Below, piece after piece: positions 4,598-6,108 of a stretch of 6,108 nucleotides of DNA. A program made the translations under genes and the position numbers. The DNA comes from Sphingobium sp. CCH11-B1 (GTDB taxonomy: Bacteria; Pseudomonadota; Alphaproteobacteria; Sphingomonadales; Sphingomonadaceae). The notes beneath the pieces were generated by a model. The model had not been told where the DNA came from. It did no database searches and saw only the letters and a program-made list of their open reading frames with translations. The DNA lies in NCBI RefSeq assembly GCF_001556865.1, contig NZ_LSJY01000109.1, positions 1 to 6,108 on the forward strand, written 5' to 3'. Each line of letters opens with the position of its first letter. The stretch's first letter is position 1.

Positions 4598-4880
4598 TCG
4601 ACCCGAAACGGCGGCCGAGTTTTTCGCGCGGCGCTCCAAAGGTCGTGCGGTGGGTGATCTCGACCGCATTCTCGACAAGGTGCCTGATCGGCCGCCGGAA
4701 CCCGGCGACGAATTGAAGGCTGGACGCCCGATCGCCTACATCGCCGGTAATCGGCGAGGGTGCCGCGAGATCCGCGCACGCGATCTCGCCCGCCATGTGG
4801 GCCGGAACCTTGGGCCAGGACCGCTTGCGGGCTTGGGGAGCGCAACGAGTAGGGCCACGGTGCCAGCGCCAGGCGCTTAG
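4584..4880 (+). CDS. Hypothetical protein whose C-terminus is encoded by a repeat
   Basis: I do not recognise this 98-residue protein. Residues 1-52 (beginning MMTIDRPETAAEFFARRSKG, with a DRPPEPGDEL motif near 41-50) look like genuine coding sequence: mixed charge and a tidy helix. From about residue 60 onward the frame runs through structured repeat copy 2, and the product becomes Arg/Gly/Pro-rich; the same frame in copy 1 gives a similar string without any gene. The natural C-terminus may therefore have been lost when the repeat arrived. The start overlaps the upstream antitoxin-like gene by 14 bases and lacks a close ribosome binding site, so it depends on coupled translation; Met2 (4587) could equally be used. 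It could be the partner of the upstream protein, but it resembles no toxin family known to me. Confidence 0.5.
   Translation: MMTIDRPETAAEFFARRSKGRAVGDLDRILDKVPDRPPEPGDELKAGRPIAYIAGNRRGCREIRARDLARHVGRNLGPGPLAGLGSATSRATVPAPGA
4765..4864. repeat. Structured direct repeat, copy 2
   Basis: Second copy of the repeat at 2954-3053. The left hairpin is GCGAGATC (4765-4772) with GATCTCGC (4782-4789); its outer pair is G-C where copy 1 has C-G, a compensatory change. The right hairpin (4815-4836) keeps pairing with a G-T wobble in place of an A-T pair. The identical core CCGCTTGCGGGCTTGGGGAG lies at 4821-4840. It sits just before the DUF4160 promoter, as copy 1 sits just before the dinJ promoter. Confidence 0.75.
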
Positions 4881-4899
4881 ATCATTTTGGCTATCAGCC

Positions 4900-4928
4900 T
4901 TGCACTAGTGCAACCTTTGCACTACATT
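4900..4928 (+). promoter_or_regulatory. Promoter and palindromic operator of the DUF4160-DUF2442 pair
   Basis: TTGCAC (4900-4905) and TACATT (4923-4928) are spaced by 17 bases as -35 and -10. A perfect 14-bp palindrome TTGCACTAGTGCAA (4900-4913) covers the -35, and its half TTGCACTA recurs at 4917-4924 next to the -10. Transcription would start near 4935, at the DUF4160 start codon, so the mRNA may be leaderless. The HTH in the second gene is the obvious candidate repressor. Confidence 0.55.
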
Positions 4929-4933
4929 GAAGC

Positions 4934-5161
4934 ATGGTCACGATGTTTCGCGGTCCCCGCTGGAAAATTGCCGTCTATGGCCGCGATCATGGCGTGCCGC
5001 ATTTCCACATCGAAGGCCCGGATTTCCGCTGCTCGGTGGCGATTGCATCGTTTGACGTGATCGTGGGCACCGTGTCGGCGGCGGTCTTGAAGGACGCATT
5101 GGAATGGGCGCGGCCTAATCAGGCTTTGCTCATGCAGACGTGGCAGGAGTTGAACGGATGA
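4934..5161 (+). CDS. DUF4160 family protein
   Basis: A 75-residue protein matching the DUF4160 pattern: a short beta-rich start with FRGPRWKIAVYGRDHGVPHF (5-24), the hallmark PHFHIEG at 22-28, a strand-rich middle, and a C-terminal helical part ending in W-ELNG. Members are often encoded beside DUF2442 proteins, as here, and the pairing looks like a toxin-antitoxin or similar two-gene module; the biochemical activity is not known to me. No convincing ribosome binding site precedes 4934; together with the promoter position this suggests leaderless translation. A start at Met4 (4943) is possible. The stop overlaps the next start as ATGA. The family call is good from the motif and the neighbour. 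Confidence 0.8.
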   Translation: MVTMFRGPRWKIAVYGRDHGVPHFHIEGPDFRCSVAIASFDVIVGTVSAAVLKDALEWARPNQALLMQTWQELNG

Positions 5162-5610
5162 ACATCACCGACAAGGCCCGCACCATTACCGCCGTGCGCG
5201 CGACCGGGCCGTCATCGCTGCATCTGTCCTGGTCGGAAGGGACGGCGGCTGATCTCGATCTTGGCGCGGTCCTCGCCGATCGCGCCTTTGCCGCGCTGCG
5301 CGATCCGGGCGAGTTCGCCAAGGTCGAAGTGGGCGATTGGGGTCATAGCCTGGCCTGGCCTTCGGGTGCGGAGCTGGGCGCGGACATGCTGTGGCTCGAA
5401 ACGCTGTCGGCAACCGGGCATGGCGATGTGCGCGCCTTCCTCGAATGGCGGCTGCGCCATGCGCTGTCGCTGTCGAAGGCGGCCGATGCGCTTGGCGTCT
5501 CGCGCCGCATGGTCGCCTACTACTCCAACGGCGAAAAGAAGGTGCCGAAACCAATCTTGCTGGCGTGCCGGGGCTGGGAAGCCAGCAATGGGCTATACCG
5601 GGCCGCCTAA
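5158..5610 (+). CDS. DUF2442 protein with C-terminal HTH domain
   Basis: A 150-residue two-domain protein. Residues about 8-82 match DUF2442: strands around LHLSWSEGTAADLDLGAVLA and a short FAKVEVGDWGHSLAWPSGAE segment leading to DMLWLE. Residues 93-140 form an HTH: FLEWRLRHALSLSKAADALG then VSRRMVAYYSNGEKKVP, an XRE-like recognition unit. The arrangement fits a protein that binds its DUF4160 partner and represses the shared promoter, which carries a matching palindrome. The start at 5158 overlaps the DUF4160 stop (ATGA). An upstream in-frame GTG or ATG (5140) would add six residues within the previous gene and is not needed. Antitoxin-like regulation is an inference from architecture. Confidence 0.82.
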   Translation: MNITDKARTITAVRATGPSSLHLSWSEGTAADLDLGAVLADRAFAALRDPGEFAKVEVGDWGHSLAWPSGAELGADMLWLETLSATGHGDVRAFLEWRLRHALSLSKAADALGVSRRMVAYYSNGEKKVPKPILLACRGWEASNGLYRAA

Positions 5611-5616
5611 CCGGAC

Positions 5617-6090
5617 ATGAGAGCGATCTTCATCCGCCACGGCGAAAACACCGGCAACGCCGGCGTGCCCTGCCACGATCTCGCGACGATCGCGCTGACG
5701 GAGCGCGGCCACGAACAGGCGCGCGCGGTCGCGGCGAGCTGGACGCAAGCGCCCGCGCTCATCGTCACCTCGCCCTATACCCGCACCCGGCAGACGGCCG
5801 CGCCGACGATCGCGCGCTTTCCAGGCGTGCCGGTGGAAGTGTGGCCGATCGAAGAGTTCACCTATTTGCAACCTGCGCGCTGGAACGGCACGCGCAGCGC
5901 CGAACGGATGCCGCACCTAGAACGCTATTGGCGCGAGGCCGATCCTGACTACTGCGACGGGGAAGGGGCGGAGAGTTTCAGCACCCTGTTACGGCGCTGC
6001 GAGGCGGCGCTAACGCGCCTCGCCGCCATGCCTGCGGGATCGCTGGCCTATGTGGGGTCATTTGCGGGAGGGGGCGAAATCCTACGCTAA
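5617..6090 (+). pseudogene. Histidine phosphatase family gene cut by a transposon end
   Basis: The product starts MRAIFIRHGENTGN, with the RHG motif (Arg7, His8, Gly9) of the histidine phosphatase/phosphoglycerate mutase-like family, whose His accepts phosphate during catalysis. SPYTRTRQTA at 52-61 matches the conserved second Arg region, and Glu79/Glu80 fit the usual acid. The family then needs a second catalytic His in a VxxHG-type motif shortly after GSLAYV (141-146). Instead, native sequence stops at nt 6053 and residues 147-157 (GSFAGGGEILR) are read from a Tn3-type inverted repeat to a TAA at 6088-6090. The protein is therefore a fragment, probably inactive. It begins six bases after the DUF2442 gene, with no strong ribosome binding site, so it was likely co-translated. 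Substrate unknown; a small phosphatase or mutase is the safe label. Confidence 0.85.
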
Positions 6091-6108
6091 GCCGAGGACG
6101 CGCTTGCC
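6054..6108. mobile_element. Tn3-family transposon end (terminal inverted repeat, element continues right)
   Basis: Positions 6054-6091 are 38 bases long, begin GGGGTCATTTGCGGGAGGGG and end CCTACGCTAAG. GGGGTC at the outer tip, TAAG at the inner tip and a 38-bp length are the signature of Tn3-family ends; from memory it is nearest to the Tn5393-type end. The orientation puts the element to the right. The five bases just outside (6049-6053, TATGT) are the expected target duplication. Only the tip is in the window, so transposase and cargo are unknown. Confidence 0.85.

Noticed and set aside
2944..4864. Structured repeats as integron attC sites
   Set aside because: I find no RYYYAAC/GTTRRRY core pairs at the expected positions, and no integrase is in the window.

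Overview
The window looks like part of the backbone and accessory region of a plasmid from an alphaproteobacterium, most likely a sphingomonad (Sphingobium, Novosphingobium or Sphingopyxis type). The grounds are the high G+C content, a RepA of the kind common on alphaproteobacterial plasmids, a small ParA paired with a ribbon-helix-helix (RHH) protein, and a dense run of toxin-antitoxin (TA) type genes. The genus is an inference from gene content; no rRNA or other marker is present.

Left part (1-2082), replication and partition. A plasmid replication initiator (RepA) reads rightward from beyond the left edge and ends at 928. Facing it on the minus strand is a two-gene partition operon, parA (1956-1303) and an RHH partner (1306-992), joined by an ATGA overlap. 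Three arrays of 8-bp phased repeats, consensus RCATGYNN, lie upstream of parA (including its -10 box, ribosome binding site and start codon), inside the 3' end of parA, and just past the RHH gene. They are strong candidates for the centromere and operator bound by the RHH protein. Two 22-bp direct repeats 29 bp apart supply the -35 box of parA.

Middle (2083-3138). A SprT-like zinc protease gene reads leftward. Behind it lies about 400 bp without a gene that is rich in hairpins and ends in a structured repeat of about 100 bp.

Right-middle (3139-4880). An intact dinJ-yafQ TA module is followed by a string of small, overlapping antitoxin-like genes without visible toxins: an XRE/HTH protein with an antitoxin-like tail, a second HTH gene broken by a one-base frameshift, a short antitoxin-like protein and an unrecognised protein. 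The last one runs into a second copy of the structured repeat, so the whole cassette sits between direct copies (2954-3053 and 4765-4864).

Right part (4900-6108). A DUF4160 gene and a DUF2442-HTH gene overlap by ATGA behind a palindrome-containing promoter, a TA-like arrangement. A histidine phosphatase gene follows and is cut at about 6053 by a 38-bp Tn3-family terminal inverted repeat. The transposon continues beyond the right edge. Overall this is a plasmid maintenance region (replication, partition, addiction-type modules) into which a Tn3-family element has inserted.
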